Part shown: in pieces, positions 44,053 to 53,609 of the stretch
How positions within the stretch are numbered: the first letter of the stretch is position 1
Layout of the letters: every line of letters begins with the position of its first letter
Origin: Anaeromonas frigoriresistens
GTDB lineage: Bacteria; Bacillota; Clostridia; Tissierellales; SIT17
Length of the DNA: 64,000 bases
NCBI RefSeq assembly: GCF_016820655.1
Contig: NZ_WSFT01000053.1
Span: forward strand, 485,253 to 549,252
Direction: 5' to 3'
Translations under genes and position numbers: made by a program
Notes under the pieces: model-generated
The model's database searches: none
What the model saw: only the letters and a program-made list of their open reading frames with translations
Told to the model about the DNA's origin: nothing

Positions 44053-45220
44053 ATATTCTAATATCTAATATATCCATTTCTTCAACCGCTTCATTTATAA
44101 GTAATTCTATATTTAAAGCTTCTTCAGATCGTTCAATGTCTTCTAATTTTGGTCGTGTAACAGGGTGTTTTGGTAAAAACACAGTACAGCAATCTTCAAA
44201 AGGTAATATAGAAGTTTCAAAGGTTTCTATATCTTGAGCAATTTCTGTTATTTCTGTTTTATCTAACCCTATCAAAGGTCTAAATACCGGAATATTAACA
44301 GAAGAATTGGTTACATTTAACCCTTTCATGGTTTGACTGGCTACTTGACCAAGACTTTCTCCTGTTATTAGAGAATCTATATCATTTTCCTTTGCAATTT
44401 TTTCAGCTATTCTCATCATAAATCTTCTAGATATTATTGTCATCTCTTCTTCTGGACACTTTTTATTAATCTCTTTTTGTATATTAAGTATATTAACACT
44501 ATACAATTTAATCTTACCACAATACCTTGATAAAATTTTAGCTAAGTCCTTCACTTTTTCTTCTGCTCTCTCACTAGTAAATGGATAGCTATGGTAGTGA
44601 ACCGCTTCAATTGATACACCTCTTTTTGCAATCATAAAGCCTGCTACAGGACTATCAATACCTCCAGATAATAATAATAATCCTTTGCCATTAGTTCCTA
44701 GTGGTAATCCTCCATAGCCCTTTATTTTTTCTGAGAATATATAAGCATTATCTCTTATATCTACATAGATATAAATATCTGGATTATGAACATCTACATT
44801 TAATCCTTCTGTATTTTCTAAAATATGTCCACCTACTGATCTTGCTACTTCCATAGAATTCATTGGGAATTTTTTATCAGCTCTTTTACAATCTACTTTA
44901 AATGTCTTTATTTCTCTAGATTTTCTTGCCTCTTCCATAGCCTTTACTGCAGCATCTTTAATTGTTTCTATATCTTTTTCTACTTTGTATCCTGGACTAA
45001 CATGGACAATTCCAAACACTTTTTTCACTCTATTAATAAGAGTATCTAAATTATCTTCATTTGCTTGTACGTACATCTTTCCCCGTTCTCTATAAACATT
45101 AGGCCTTCCTAAATCTTTAGTAGCTATCTTTATTTGGCTTAATAACTTTTTTTCAAAAAAGTTTCTGTTTCCTTTCTTTAATGCAACTTCTCCAACACTT
45201 ATACTAATAATTCTTTTCAT
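44051..45220 (-). CDS. thiI: tRNA 4-thiouridine synthetase ThiI
   Basis: The 389-residue protein has an N-terminal ferredoxin-like/THUMP RNA-binding region (ISVGEVALKKGNRNFFEKKL, YRERGKMYVQANED) and a PP-loop ATPase with GLLLLSGGIDSPVAGFMI. It adenylates uridine 8 of tRNA and, with sulfur from a cysteine desulfurase, makes 4-thiouridine. The C-terminal rhodanese domain of the enteric protein is missing, which is normal for Firmicutes. The desulfurase gene ends 4 nt upstream. Confidence 0.95.
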   Translation of the reverse strand: MKRIISISVGEVALKKGNRNFFEKKLLSQIKIATKDLGRPNVYRERGKMYVQANEDNLDTLINRVKKVFGIVHVSPGYKVEKDIETIKDAAVKAMEEARKSREIKTFKVDCKRADKKFPMNSMEVARSVGGHILENTEGLNVDVHNPDIYIYVDIRDNAYIFSEKIKGYGGLPLGTNGKGLLLLSGGIDSPVAGFMIAKRGVSIEAVHYHSYPFTSERAEEKVKDLAKILSRYCGKIKLYSVNILNIQKEINKKCPEEEMTIISRRFMMRIAEKIAKENDIDSLITGESLGQVASQTMKGLNVTNSSVNIPVFRPLIGLDKTEITEIAQDIETFETSILPFEDCCTVFLPKHPVTRPKLEDIERSEEALNIELLINEAVEEMDILDIRI

Positions 45221-45224
45221 TTGA

Positions 45225-46382
45225 TCACCTCATCATTATATCTCTTATTTCTTCTACTCTAGTTTTTAATCTTATTACAGCATAATCAATTTGTGCTTTA
45301 GTATTATAAAAACTGAAGCTAAATCTAATTGCACCTTCTATCTCTTTATCTGATAAACCCATAGCTCTTAAAACATGACTTCCTTTACTATCTTTTGAAG
45401 AGCATGCAGACCCAGTAGATACATATATATCATCTCCCTCAAGAAAGTGAAGTAAAACCTCTCCCCTTGTGTTCATAAATGATATATTAACAATATGACT
45501 TGTTCCCTTTTCATTTTCTAAACTATTTAATTTTATATTTTCTATGTTCTCTTTAATTTCTTTAATAAAATATTTTTTCAAATCTTTTATAGTATTTCTT
45601 TCTTCAAGTCCTGATATATTTAATATCTCTACAGCCTTTCCTAATCCTATAATTCCTGGAGTATTTTCTGTGCCAGATCTTAATCCCATTTCTTGATTTC
45701 CACCATGTAAAATGGGCTTTAGCTTTAAATCTTTTTTTATATACAATCCACCTACACCTTTTGGTCCATGAATCTTATGACCACTAAAAGATAAACTATC
45801 TATGTCTAAGTTTTTAATATTCAAAGGGATTTTACTAAAGGCTTGAATTCCATCTACATGGAGTTTAGTTTGTAAATTTCCTTCCTTAATTATTTTCTTA
45901 ATTTCAGATATAGGTTGAATTGCTCCAGTTTCATTATTCACCATCATAATTGAAACTAAGATTGTATCTTCCTTAATTTCTTCTCTTAATTGCTCAATAT
46001 CTATAATTCCATCTTTGTTTACATCTATATATGTAACAGAATATCCTTCTTTCTCATATTGTTTAAAAACATTCAGTACTGAAGAATGTTCTATTTTAGA
46101 AGTAATTATATGCTTTCCTTTTTTATTATATCTATTTATAATCCCTTGTATCGCTATATTATTACTCTCAGTACCTCCAGATGTAAAAAATATTTCATCA
46201 TTTTTAACGTTTAGATACTCCGCAATCATACTTCTTGACTTTTTTATTTTCTTTTCTATTATAAGACCCATTCTATGAAGTGATGAAGGATTGCCATACT
46301 CCTCTTTTAAAATTACATTCATTTCTTCAATAACTTCATCTCTAGGCCGTGTAGTGGCACTATTATCTAAGTATACAAACAT
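45225..46382 (-). CDS. Cysteine desulfurase (NifS/IscS family)
   Basis: The 385-residue PLP enzyme takes sulfur from cysteine. YLDNSATTRP at the N-terminus, the PLP-Lys in SFSGHKIHGPKGVGGL and the active-site Cys in STGSACSSKDSKGSHVL are clear. Because thiI follows directly, its main job here is probably to supply sulfur for tRNA thiolation, perhaps also for thiamine or iron-sulfur clusters. Upstream by 14 nt is the LUD-domain gene. Confidence 0.93.
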   Translation of the reverse strand: MFVYLDNSATTRPRDEVIEEMNVILKEEYGNPSSLHRMGLIIEKKIKKSRSMIAEYLNVKNDEIFFTSGGTESNNIAIQGIINRYNKKGKHIITSKIEHSSVLNVFKQYEKEGYSVTYIDVNKDGIIDIEQLREEIKEDTILVSIMMVNNETGAIQPISEIKKIIKEGNLQTKLHVDGIQAFSKIPLNIKNLDIDSLSFSGHKIHGPKGVGGLYIKKDLKLKPILHGGNQEMGLRSGTENTPGIIGLGKAVEILNISGLEERNTIKDLKKYFIKEIKENIENIKLNSLENEKGTSHIVNISFMNTRGEVLLHFLEGDDIYVSTGSACSSKDSKGSHVLRAMGLSDKEIEGAIRFSFSFYNTKAQIDYAVIRLKTRVEEIRDIMMR

Positions 46383-46396
46383 CTTTTCACCTCTAT

Positions 46397-47008
46397 TTAA
46401 TATCCTAAACTTTCATTTACTAATATAATATTAATATCAGTTTTTGCAGGTTTACTTTCTATTATAACCGTAACGTTACACATTCTATCATCAGATTTGC
46501 AGTCATGACATTTTCCTGTATGTCTACAGGGGGTATTCAGTCCTAACCTTTCTGCATTTTTAGGACAAGCGTCTGTCTTAATTCTTTTTATTCCATCTTC
46601 AATATTTTCAACTATTTTATTTACACCTGCTATAATATATACAGTATCATGACCATAAAAAGTAGATGCTACTCTATTACCAACACCATCAATATTAATA
46701 ATTTTCCCATCCTGAGTGATAGCATTAGCACTAGACATATATATAGGAGTTCTAGATGCCCTTTCTAAAGCCATGTATTTATCCTCAGGCTTTTCTAACC
46801 AATGCCAGGATATACCGTTACCTCTATCCATTAAATCTGTATGTAAGCCACTTTCAAAGATTGTCATTGATCCACCTATACCTACATCAACTTTCTGATC
46901 AATTTTTTCTAGAATATGTTTTTTTGCTCCATTAATATCTTCGAAATAATCTACTATAAATCCATTCTTCTGTAAACTCTCAATAGTCCTATTTATTAAT
47001 CTATCCAT
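46397..47008 (-). CDS. LUD-domain (DUF162) protein with a C-terminal cysteine cluster
   Basis: The 203-residue protein shows the LutC-like LUD pattern: VDVGIGGSMTIFESGL, SANAITQDGKIINIDGVGNR and GHDTVYIIAGVNKIV. At 150-180 it adds CPKNAERLGLNTPC, TGKCHDC and DDRMC, which could hold an iron-sulfur cluster or zinc. The LUD family serves in lactate oxidation and related redox steps; a cysteine-bearing stand-alone form is common in clostridia but uncharacterised. First gene of the nifS-like/thiI unit. Confidence 0.82.
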   Translation of the reverse strand: MDRLINRTIESLQKNGFIVDYFEDINGAKKHILEKIDQKVDVGIGGSMTIFESGLHTDLMDRGNGISWHWLEKPEDKYMALERASRTPIYMSSANAITQDGKIINIDGVGNRVASTFYGHDTVYIIAGVNKIVENIEDGIKRIKTDACPKNAERLGLNTPCRHTGKCHDCKSDDRMCNVTVIIESKPAKTDINIILVNESLGY

Positions 47009-47048
47009 AAGTATACCTCCCTATCTAAATCTCTAGTCATATATTATA

Positions 47049-47975
47049 TCATATAAAGTAATCAACCAATATATCTATATTCTCAGAGTTCATATCTATT
47101 TTTTGTAAAGGAATTTTTATTATTTTATATTTCTTAAATACTTGACCAATTTCTGTAAGATATCTTTCTTCAATTATTTTCTTCTCTCTCCAAAAATCAT
47201 CCATTATAATGTTTGGTAATACTCTGTTCACAATAATTTTATTTGTTTTAATTTTATTTCTTTGCAAGATACTTAATGCTTTTTTTGTTTCCTCAATAGC
47301 TAGTTTTTCTGGATTTAATACAAATATAAACTCTAGCATATTTTTATTAATCAATATTTCTCTAGCTTTTAATATTTTTTCTCTTCTTTTAATTAAAGTT
47401 TGAATTATAGGATCATTTTCTATAATATTCTTATTCCCTCTTTCGTCTTCTCTAACCATTTGACGAATTTTAAGAGCCTTTTTTCTATTATTTATTAAGG
47501 AGTTTATCCAGCTTGACAATAGCTCAGGTAAAGACATTAATCTTAGAGTATGTCCAGTAGGAGCGGTATCAAATACTATTCTGTCATATTCTCCATTTTT
47601 ATCTATTATTATCTCTATCATTTTATCAAACAATGCAGCCTCTTGGGTGCCAGGAGAAATATATGCAATATCCAATTGTCTATTAATTTCTTCTAATATA
47701 ATTGGGCTTAGAATATTTCCTAGATTCTTTTTTATAGCTTGTATATATTTTTTACTCTCATAATTTGAATCTATTTCTAAACAATCTAAGTCATCTTTTA
47801 TATTAACAATTTTAGGTCCTATTTTAACCGATACAAGATCTGATATAGAATGGGCTGGATCTGTTGATATTAATAGTGTTCTAAATCCTAATTTTGAAAA
47901 TTTATGTGCTTGTGCATAGGAGCATGTAGTCTTACCTACCCCTCCCTTACCACCAAAAAATATAATTTTATTCAT
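47049..47975 (-). CDS. ArsA/Get3-like P-loop ATPase
   Basis: The 308-residue protein opens with a deviant Walker A (FFGGKGGVGKTTCSYA), then LLISTDPAHSISDL (switch I), FDTAPTGHTLRLM (switch II). The arsenite-binding cysteine triad of true ArsA is not visible and no ars genes are nearby, so arsenic transport is unlikely. The small gene at 48017 is adjacent (41-nt gap), and the pair may serve membrane-protein or electron-carrier maturation. Confidence 0.8.
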   Translation of the reverse strand: MNKIIFFGGKGGVGKTTCSYAQAHKFSKLGFRTLLISTDPAHSISDLVSVKIGPKIVNIKDDLDCLEIDSNYESKKYIQAIKKNLGNILSPIILEEINRQLDIAYISPGTQEAALFDKMIEIIIDKNGEYDRIVFDTAPTGHTLRLMSLPELLSSWINSLINNRKKALKIRQMVREDERGNKNIIENDPIIQTLIKRREKILKAREILINKNMLEFIFVLNPEKLAIEETKKALSILQRNKIKTNKIIVNRVLPNIIMDDFWREKKIIEERYLTEIGQVFKKYKIIKIPLQKIDMNSENIDILVDYFI

Positions 47976-48016
47976 GCTCTACCTCCTTTATATTTAACTA
48001 AAGTGTTGTATTTAAA

Positions 48017-48313
48017 TTAGGGATCCATATCATACTCACCGAATTTCTCTAGCCATATATCTTTTCTTTCAGCCATTCTTCCCACCCATCTATCCATATC
48101 TTTCTCTAAATAAGGTAATAATTCAAGTGTATAATAACTAATAGGTAGTGGTATTCCTAGATTATCTGCAAAACATATCAATAAAAAATTATCCATCTCA
48201 TTATTTGCTTCTGTATTTAGTATTGATACTGATTTTCTTTTTATGTTAAAGGCTCCAATGAAAAACAACTTAATATTATCTATTATAATTTTCATATTTA
48301 TTGCTTTTATCAC
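48017..48313 (-). CDS. Small conserved protein beside the ArsA-like ATPase
   Basis: The 98-residue protein starts at GTG 48313 behind GGAGGG. A segment NFLLICFADNLGIPLPISYYTLELLPYL, followed by DMDRWVGRMAERK, is striking and well ordered; the rest is basic and amphipathic. It may belong to the family annotated as cory-CC-star proteins, which are often next to ArsA-like genes, but this was not verified. It sits between the cstA terminator palindrome and the ATPase gene. Confidence 0.6.
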   Translation of the reverse strand: MIKAINMKIIIDNIKLFFIGAFNIKRKSVSILNTEANNEMDNFLLICFADNLGIPLPISYYTLELLPYLEKDMDRWVGRMAERKDIWLEKFGEYDMDP

Positions 48314-48325
48314 ATTATCCCTCCT

Positions 48326-48377
48326 AATCTATAATGTTAGAAGGGATCTTGCAAGATCCCTTCTAACATTATAGATT
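48326..48377 (-). terminator. 52-bp perfect palindrome after cstA
   Basis: Two 25-bp arms around a central GC. It contains the cstA stop codon and ends 13 nt before the GTG start of the small gene. Strong hairpin on either strand; most likely the cstA terminator. Confidence 0.75.
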
Positions 48378-49973
48378 ATTTTTATTTAATAGCACTTTAT
48401 ATGATTGTAATATCAATATTATAGCTAATAAAAATAATGCTATCGCTAGACCTACTAATAAATAATTTGCTACCGCTATATTATTTATTACTAACATAAT
48501 CAGTGCAGTTAATGTTACTATAAACATAAATATCATAGGAATTACTACAGCTTTTATAGACATTTTCTTATTTTTAAGATAAGCTGCTAAAGATAATAAA
48601 GCTAAGGCAGCTAATAATTGGTTGGCAGATCCAAAAAGTGGCCATACCTTGCTCCATCCCATTAAAGCTAGCCAACCACCAAATACTACTGTTATACCTG
48701 TAGCTACATATCTATTAGTTACAAATATACTCTGTTTTTCTTTTGCGCTATCTTCAAAGAATTCTTGAAATATGAATCTAGCTAGTCTAGTCCCCGTATC
48801 CAAACTAGTTAATGCAAAAGCAGATATAGATAATGCTACAAAAGATTTTCCTGCATCAAAGTCAATACCTATTTTTGTCATAAATGTGCCTACACCATCT
48901 GAAAATACATTTACTGGTCCTCCATTGTCAAGTAGTAATGATAATTTATCCTTTCCAATATAAGCAGCAGTAATTAGAGCTATAGTAGCTAATACCCCTT
49001 CAATAAGCATTCCACCGTATCCAATTAATTTAATATCCTTCTCACTATCAACTTGTTTTGCAGTGGTACCAGATGAAACTAGAGAATGGAAGCCAGATAT
49101 AGCACCACAAGCTACTATTACAAATAACATTGGAAATAAGGTTGATCCATTAATGTTAAAGCCTGTAAATGCAGGTAGTTGCAATTCTGGTCTATAAAAA
49201 ACTAATCCTAATATAGCACCTATCATCATCACATATAATAAATAAGAATTGAGATAATCTCTAGGCTGTAGCAATATCCATACTGGTGTAACTGATGCTA
49301 TAAATATATAAACTAGTATAATACCTATCCATGCACCTTTAGATAGTACTATAGGGAATTCCATACCAAGCCATATAGCAAGTGCTAGCAATATAATTCC
49401 AAATATAGTACCAATTATTAAAGGTACTCCTCTTCTATACACCAAATATCCAAATAATAATGCTATAATAATAAAACATAATGATGTGGTAGCCACTTCA
49501 GGAACATTTACAAATGTATCTGCTACTATATTTGTAAATGCTGCTACTACCAAAAGTAATGTTAGCCAAGCAAATATTGCAAATAACCTCTTACCAAATT
49601 TCCCTATATTAACTTCGATAACTTGCCCTACTGATTTACCGCTATTTCTAATAGAAGTAAATAATGATCCAAAATCATGTACTCCTCCAAAGAATATAGA
49701 TCCAATTACAATCCATAACGCCACTGGAATCCAGCCAAATATAGCAGCAGCTATTGGTCCCACTATTGGACCTGCTCCAGCTATCGATGCAAAATGATGT
49801 CCTAATAATACTGGTGCCTTCGCTGGTACATAATCAACTCCGTCATTAAATACATGGGCTGGTGTCTTTCTATTTGAATCTATCCCCCACTTTTTACTAA
49901 GCCAAGCTCCATAAGTTACATAGGCTACTAAAAAAATTACGATTGAAGTAATAATTAAAACTAATGCACTCAT
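48369..49973 (-). CDS. cstA: CstA-family peptide/pyruvate transporter
   Basis: The 534-residue protein has about 14 helices and family motifs: KAPVLLGHHFASIAGAGPIVGP at the N-terminus, HDFGSLFTSIRNSGKSVGQVIE, and SGFHSLVSSGTTAKQ in the middle. CstA/BtsT proteins take up peptides or pyruvate during carbon limitation. The 163-residue gene of unknown function is 12 nt upstream on the same strand, so they are co-transcribed. Confidence 0.92.
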   Translation of the reverse strand: MSALVLIITSIVIFLVAYVTYGAWLSKKWGIDSNRKTPAHVFNDGVDYVPAKAPVLLGHHFASIAGAGPIVGPIAAAIFGWIPVALWIVIGSIFFGGVHDFGSLFTSIRNSGKSVGQVIEVNIGKFGKRLFAIFAWLTLLLVVAAFTNIVADTFVNVPEVATTSLCFIIIALLFGYLVYRRGVPLIIGTIFGIILLALAIWLGMEFPIVLSKGAWIGIILVYIFIASVTPVWILLQPRDYLNSYLLYVMMIGAILGLVFYRPELQLPAFTGFNINGSTLFPMLFVIVACGAISGFHSLVSSGTTAKQVDSEKDIKLIGYGGMLIEGVLATIALITAAYIGKDKLSLLLDNGGPVNVFSDGVGTFMTKIGIDFDAGKSFVALSISAFALTSLDTGTRLARFIFQEFFEDSAKEKQSIFVTNRYVATGITVVFGGWLALMGWSKVWPLFGSANQLLAALALLSLAAYLKNKKMSIKAVVIPMIFMFIVTLTALIMLVINNIAVANYLLVGLAIALFLLAIILILQSYKVLLNKNNL

Positions 49974-49993
49974 TATTATCCCCCTTTCTAATT

Positions 49994-50485
49994 CTATGGT
50001 TCATAAAATGATTTGATCTTTTTAGCTTTTTTACTACATATCACCTTCCCATCTCTTAAAGTAATTAAAATTAATCTTATTTCTGACCACCCCCTAAGTC
50101 CCAAGCAATAAGATTGATAATATTTGAATTTTTTAATTTTATTATGCAATTGAATATTATCATTTTTATCAGTTACCAATATCCCAGTAAAAACTGTAGA
50201 CATGTGATTTTCATCTTGCACTGTAGCTTTGTCCATATTTTCTTTAATGCTACATATAAACTCATCTAAACATACTTCATCTATTTCTTTTGTATACTTA
50301 ATTAAGCATACTTCATTATTTTCATAAGAATATATTACTGATTTTTTTGTTAAAAAGAATTTTTCATTTTTAATATTTGACTTTGCAACCATATCAAATG
50401 TATTAAAGATATCGCTGTTCTTCTCTATATCAAAATATACTTTATACTTATCTTTCATTTTATTTTTATAAGTGATAAAGTCCAT
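49994..50485 (-). CDS. Protein of unknown function upstream of cstA
   Basis: ATG 50485 (MDFITYKNK) follows AAAGGAG with a 9-nt spacing; an ATG at 50494 touches that site. The 163-residue soluble protein has alternating strands and helices (KSVIYSYENNEVCLIKYTKE, STVFTGILVTDKND) and a basic end. No family recognised. Co-transcription with cstA suggests a helper or regulatory role, but nothing in the sequence proves it. Confidence 0.7.
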   Translation of the reverse strand: MDFITYKNKMKDKYKVYFDIEKNSDIFNTFDMVAKSNIKNEKFFLTKKSVIYSYENNEVCLIKYTKEIDEVCLDEFICSIKENMDKATVQDENHMSTVFTGILVTDKNDNIQLHNKIKKFKYYQSYCLGLRGWSEIRLILITLRDGKVICSKKAKKIKSFYEP

Positions 50486-50650
50486 TTTTCTCATCTCCTT
50501 TTCTTTATATGTATTTTAATTTTCTATATAGTGTACTTTAATAAATTATATTGATTAAATCATCATAGTATTCGGATAACTTTAGTAATAGGATTTAATA
50601 TTTATAAAATTTAAGTCATTTATTTAATATAATAATTTTAATAAAAACAC

Positions 50651-50679
50651 TTGCGAACTTTGTCGTATTTTGTTATAAT
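50651..50679 (+). promoter_or_regulatory. Strong extended -10 promoter of a candidate small RNA
   Basis: TTGCGA (50651-50656), 17-bp spacer, TGTTATAAT with TATAAT at 50674-50679. This fits an extended -10 sigma-A promoter. No coding frame follows. Confidence 0.7.
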
Positions 50680-50683
50680 TTGT

Positions 50684-50822
50684 ATTGGTTATCCCCCTGG
50701 TAACCTCAAATTAAATCTCTATTCCCAATACCCCTTTTGAACGGTTTTAATTACTTCGCATTCTTACGTGAATGCAGTAAAAAAATAAAGGATGGCTTAA
50801 TTAAGCCATCCTTTATTTTTTT
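50684..50822 (+). ncRNA. Candidate small RNA with C-rich unpaired motifs
   Basis: The transcript predicted from the promoter at 50651-50679 begins with a hairpin (GGTTA/TAACC stem around a TCCCCCTGG loop), has two further C-rich stretches (TTCCCAA, TACCCCTTT), a second hairpin (GCATTC/GAATGC) and a perfect terminator with a T-run. No start codon with a Shine-Dalgarno sequence lies in it. C-rich loops of this kind pair with GGAGG ribosome binding sites in sRNAs of other Firmicutes. It is an orphan candidate: no known family was recognised. Confidence 0.6.
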
Positions 50823-50825
50823 ACT
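50776..50825. terminator. 50-bp perfect palindrome terminating the small RNA
   Basis: Self-complementary from 50776 to 50825 with a GGATGGCTTAA core and seven T residues at the end on the plus strand, seven on the minus side too. Confidence 0.85.
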
Positions 50826-50944
50826 ATATTATTAATTTCACATTTCCCATAACTGGATGTTATTATTTCATAATCATTTTTGTATAATATATATCTAAAA
50901 AAACCAATAATTTTATTGTGAACTTTATTTAATACTATTTTCAT
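50813..50944 (-). CDS. Possible small protein (43 residues)
   Basis: ATG 50944 lies 9 nt after AAGGA; a start 9 bases earlier is also possible. The product is basic and hydrophobic (MKIVLNKVHNKIIGFF, then YILYKNDYEIITSS). It has no recognised family. Its stop codon lies inside the palindromic terminator shared with the small RNA, a common arrangement for real genes in this window. Could be a chance frame. Confidence 0.4.
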   Translation of the reverse strand: MKIVLNKVHNKIIGFFRYILYKNDYEIITSSYGKCEINNIVKK

Positions 50945-51029
50945 AACATTCATTCCTTAAATCTAATGAAATTTATATTATATTCTGTTAGAATAATTAT
51001 GTCATACTATTTCGATTGGAGGGTTTATT

Positions 51030-52019
51030 TTGAAAAAAATAGCTGTTATATTTACCGGTGGAACTATATCAATGAAAATAGATCCAAGAATAAATGCTGC
51101 AATTCCAGCTTTAAGTAGTGAGCAAATTATGGCTATGGTCACTAATATAGAAAGATATGCAGATATAGAGATAATTAACTTCTCTAAACTTCCTGGACCT
51201 CATATGACACCTGAATTAATGCTCGAATTATCTAATTTAATTAAAGATGTATTGAAAAGAGAAGACATTAATGGTGTTGTAGTTACCCATGGAACAGATA
51301 CTTTAGAAGAAACTGCCTTTTTCTTAGAATGGACTATAAATTCAGAAAAACCTATTATTGTTGTAGGGGCTATGAGAAATGGCTCTGAATTAGGTTATGA
51401 TGGTCCAAGTAACTTATCTGCCGCAATTTGTACTGCAATTTCTGATGAATCAATTAACAAAGGTGTCTTGGTAGTTATGAATAATGAAGTTAATGCTGCT
51501 ACTGAGGTAACCAAAACAAATACATTGTCATTAAACACTTTTAAATCTCCTGAATTTGGACCATTAGGTATAGTAGATAATGATGAAGTAATCTATTATA
51601 GGGATAAAAGATCCCATGATCATATATTGGATATTGAAACTGTAGAATCAAAAGTTGGTCTAATTAAATGTGGTGCTGGTATGAATTCTGATATTATTGA
51701 TTTCCATATTAATTCTGGTTATCGTGGTTTAGTCATTGAAGCCTTAGGTAGAGGTAATGTTCCCCCCGATATGTTAGAGGGTATTGAAAGGGCAATATCT
51801 CAAAATATTCCTGTTGTTATTGTTTCTCGTTGCCCAACTGGTAGAGTCTTAGATACTTATGGTTACTTAGGTGCTGGAAAAATGCTAAGAAATTCTGGGG
51901 CAATATTTGGCTTTAATCTTCCAGGGCAAAAAGCTAGGATGAAGTTAATGTTAGCATTAAGTGTTACATCAGATATGGATATAATAAGAGATTTATTTGA
52001 AAAAGGAAGATTTAAATAG
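51030..52019 (+). CDS. ansA: Asparaginase (type I)
   Basis: The 329-residue enzyme starts at TTG 51030 behind TGGAGGG. The first catalytic Thr is in FTGGTISM, the second triad in VVVTHGTDTLEETAFFLE, and a further Lys/Ser region in GAMRNGSELGYDGPSN. It hydrolyses asparagine to aspartate and ammonia. Without a signal peptide it is cytoplasmic. Asparagine synthetase AsnA is encoded 11 kb away, so both directions of asparagine metabolism are present. Confidence 0.95.
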   Translation: MKKIAVIFTGGTISMKIDPRINAAIPALSSEQIMAMVTNIERYADIEIINFSKLPGPHMTPELMLELSNLIKDVLKREDINGVVVTHGTDTLEETAFFLEWTINSEKPIIVVGAMRNGSELGYDGPSNLSAAICTAISDESINKGVLVVMNNEVNAATEVTKTNTLSLNTFKSPEFGPLGIVDNDEVIYYRDKRSHDHILDIETVESKVGLIKCGAGMNSDIIDFHINSGYRGLVIEALGRGNVPPDMLEGIERAISQNIPVVIVSRCPTGRVLDTYGYLGAGKMLRNSGAIFGFNLPGQKARMKLMLALSVTSDMDIIRDLFEKGRFK

Positions 52020-52039
52020 GGCTTATATAAGCCCTATTT
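52014..52039. terminator. Convergent terminator after ansA
   Basis: Perfect 12-bp stem (52014-52025 with 52028-52039) that includes both stop codons. Confidence 0.75.
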
Positions 52040-53447
52040 ATCCTCTTGGTCCAAATATTCCGTTTCTTCTTCTCCTTGATAAATAATCTTCAATATCTTG
52101 TACTCTCTGTTTTAGATTTTTATAACTTTCATCTTTTTCTAATATAGAATTTGATTTTATTTTACTTTCCAGATTCTCTATTCTTTCAGTAAGTTCTTTA
52201 TACATATCTTTTTCTTTTATGGTACTCTGTAATAACTTACCTAAAAGTCTTTTATTTTCTTCAATGTCTCTCTTATATTCTTCGAAGTTATCATCATATC
52301 CTGCTACATCTTTTTCATAATATCTCTGAGGCTTTACATACTCATCATGGTTATTTTTTTCCGTCATATCTTCATAGTCCCCCCCATCCTCTGATTTTTT
52401 TTTTAATGGTACCTCTTTAACATCATTTAAATTTCCAAACCCTATAAAGGATACATTAGGCGGAGCCATTCCAAAGGAGTAATTCAACTTATACCTCTTT
52501 TTAATATTTCTATTATTAGAAACATAACCATATCTTAATATATCTTTACCTTTTGAGTTATTCCATAGATAAGGACCAGTAAAAACTTTTGAATTACTTC
52601 TTTTAACAGAACTCATTATTCCTTGATATTCATGCCATATCACCCATAAATCATTTTCATCATACACTAAAGTTGGATATATACAGTTAGAAGCATTTGA
52701 TAGTACTGCTCTAGCTTCTAATTTTGGTATTGTGTCATTTAAAGCTATATAATCACATATTACTTTATAATTTCCTGCTTCTTTTCCACAATATGTTATT
52801 AACAAAGTAGTGTTGTTTATAATTAAGGAATCTAAATAAAACTTTTCATATTCATCATTATTTGTAATTACTTCTTCCATTATTTCATTTGTATTTATAT
52901 CAAAATATCTTAAAATGATTTTGTGATAGTATTCTTCCGAACTTATATAAGTAATGAGTACTCCATTTTTATATTTATTTATACTGTAAGGGCTTAATAT
53001 CCCATTTGTTTTTATATGGAATAATTTATTATTCAATATTATATTCTTAGAAACTACTATATGTATAAAATCGTAATTATCTATATTTTCATTATTTCTT
53101 TTAAGATAAAAAATGTGAACATTATCTCCTATATGAACTATTTTCGGTTCATATATTTTTTGTTTTTCTTTATCCTCAACTACAGTTTTAGACCATTGAC
53201 CATTATTGTAGACTAATAAATATACTTTTTTTTCATTCAGTTCCTGACAAATTATATATATATTATTTTTTTTATCTATGGTTGCAAAAAAGTGTTCATT
53301 GCAGTTTTCGAATAATTTTCTTTCTTCATTACCTCCCCTTGATTTATCATAGATAATGGAGATAAGTGTATTATCCTTGTATAAAATATGATAGATATTA
53401 TTGAAAGAATCTGTTAATAAATAGCTTGGGTTCTTTAATAAAGACAT
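52038..53447 (-). CDS. Large protein of unknown function: beta-propeller-like repeats plus coiled coil
   Basis: The 469-residue protein lacks a signal peptide. Residues ~1-310 contain repeated strand patterns (FFATIDKKNNIYIICQ, KIVHIGDNVHIFYLKR, CIYPTLVYDENDLWVIWHEY) as in sialidase/BNR-type beta-propellers. At ~360-455 a long charged coiled coil follows (EEYKRDIEENKRLLGKLL), and the end is basic (SRRRRNGIFGPRG). It is divergent from a cysteine-rich protein gene, and the two share a 162-bp promoter region. A role in the spore coat or surface is possible but unproven. Confidence 0.6.
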   Translation of the reverse strand: MSLLKNPSYLLTDSFNNIYHILYKDNTLISIIYDKSRGGNEERKLFENCNEHFFATIDKKNNIYIICQELNEKKVYLLVYNNGQWSKTVVEDKEKQKIYEPKIVHIGDNVHIFYLKRNNENIDNYDFIHIVVSKNIILNNKLFHIKTNGILSPYSINKYKNGVLITYISSEEYYHKIILRYFDINTNEIMEEVITNNDEYEKFYLDSLIINNTTLLITYCGKEAGNYKVICDYIALNDTIPKLEARAVLSNASNCIYPTLVYDENDLWVIWHEYQGIMSSVKRSNSKVFTGPYLWNNSKGKDILRYGYVSNNRNIKKRYKLNYSFGMAPPNVSFIGFGNLNDVKEVPLKKKSEDGGDYEDMTEKNNHDEYVKPQRYYEKDVAGYDDNFEEYKRDIEENKRLLGKLLQSTIKEKDMYKELTERIENLESKIKSNSILEKDESYKNLKQRVQDIEDYLSRRRRNGIFGPRG

Positions 53448-53609
53448 TTATGTCCTCCTTTCTAAAATAATTTTACTTAAACTATATTAAATAATATTTG
53501 AATATCTTTTAAATTATTACAATTCGAAAAAAAAGTAGCAGAATACAGTGATAAGAATATATTAAAAGTAGGAAGAACATTTCCAATTTGTATTAAGGAG
53601 GAAAAAAGA

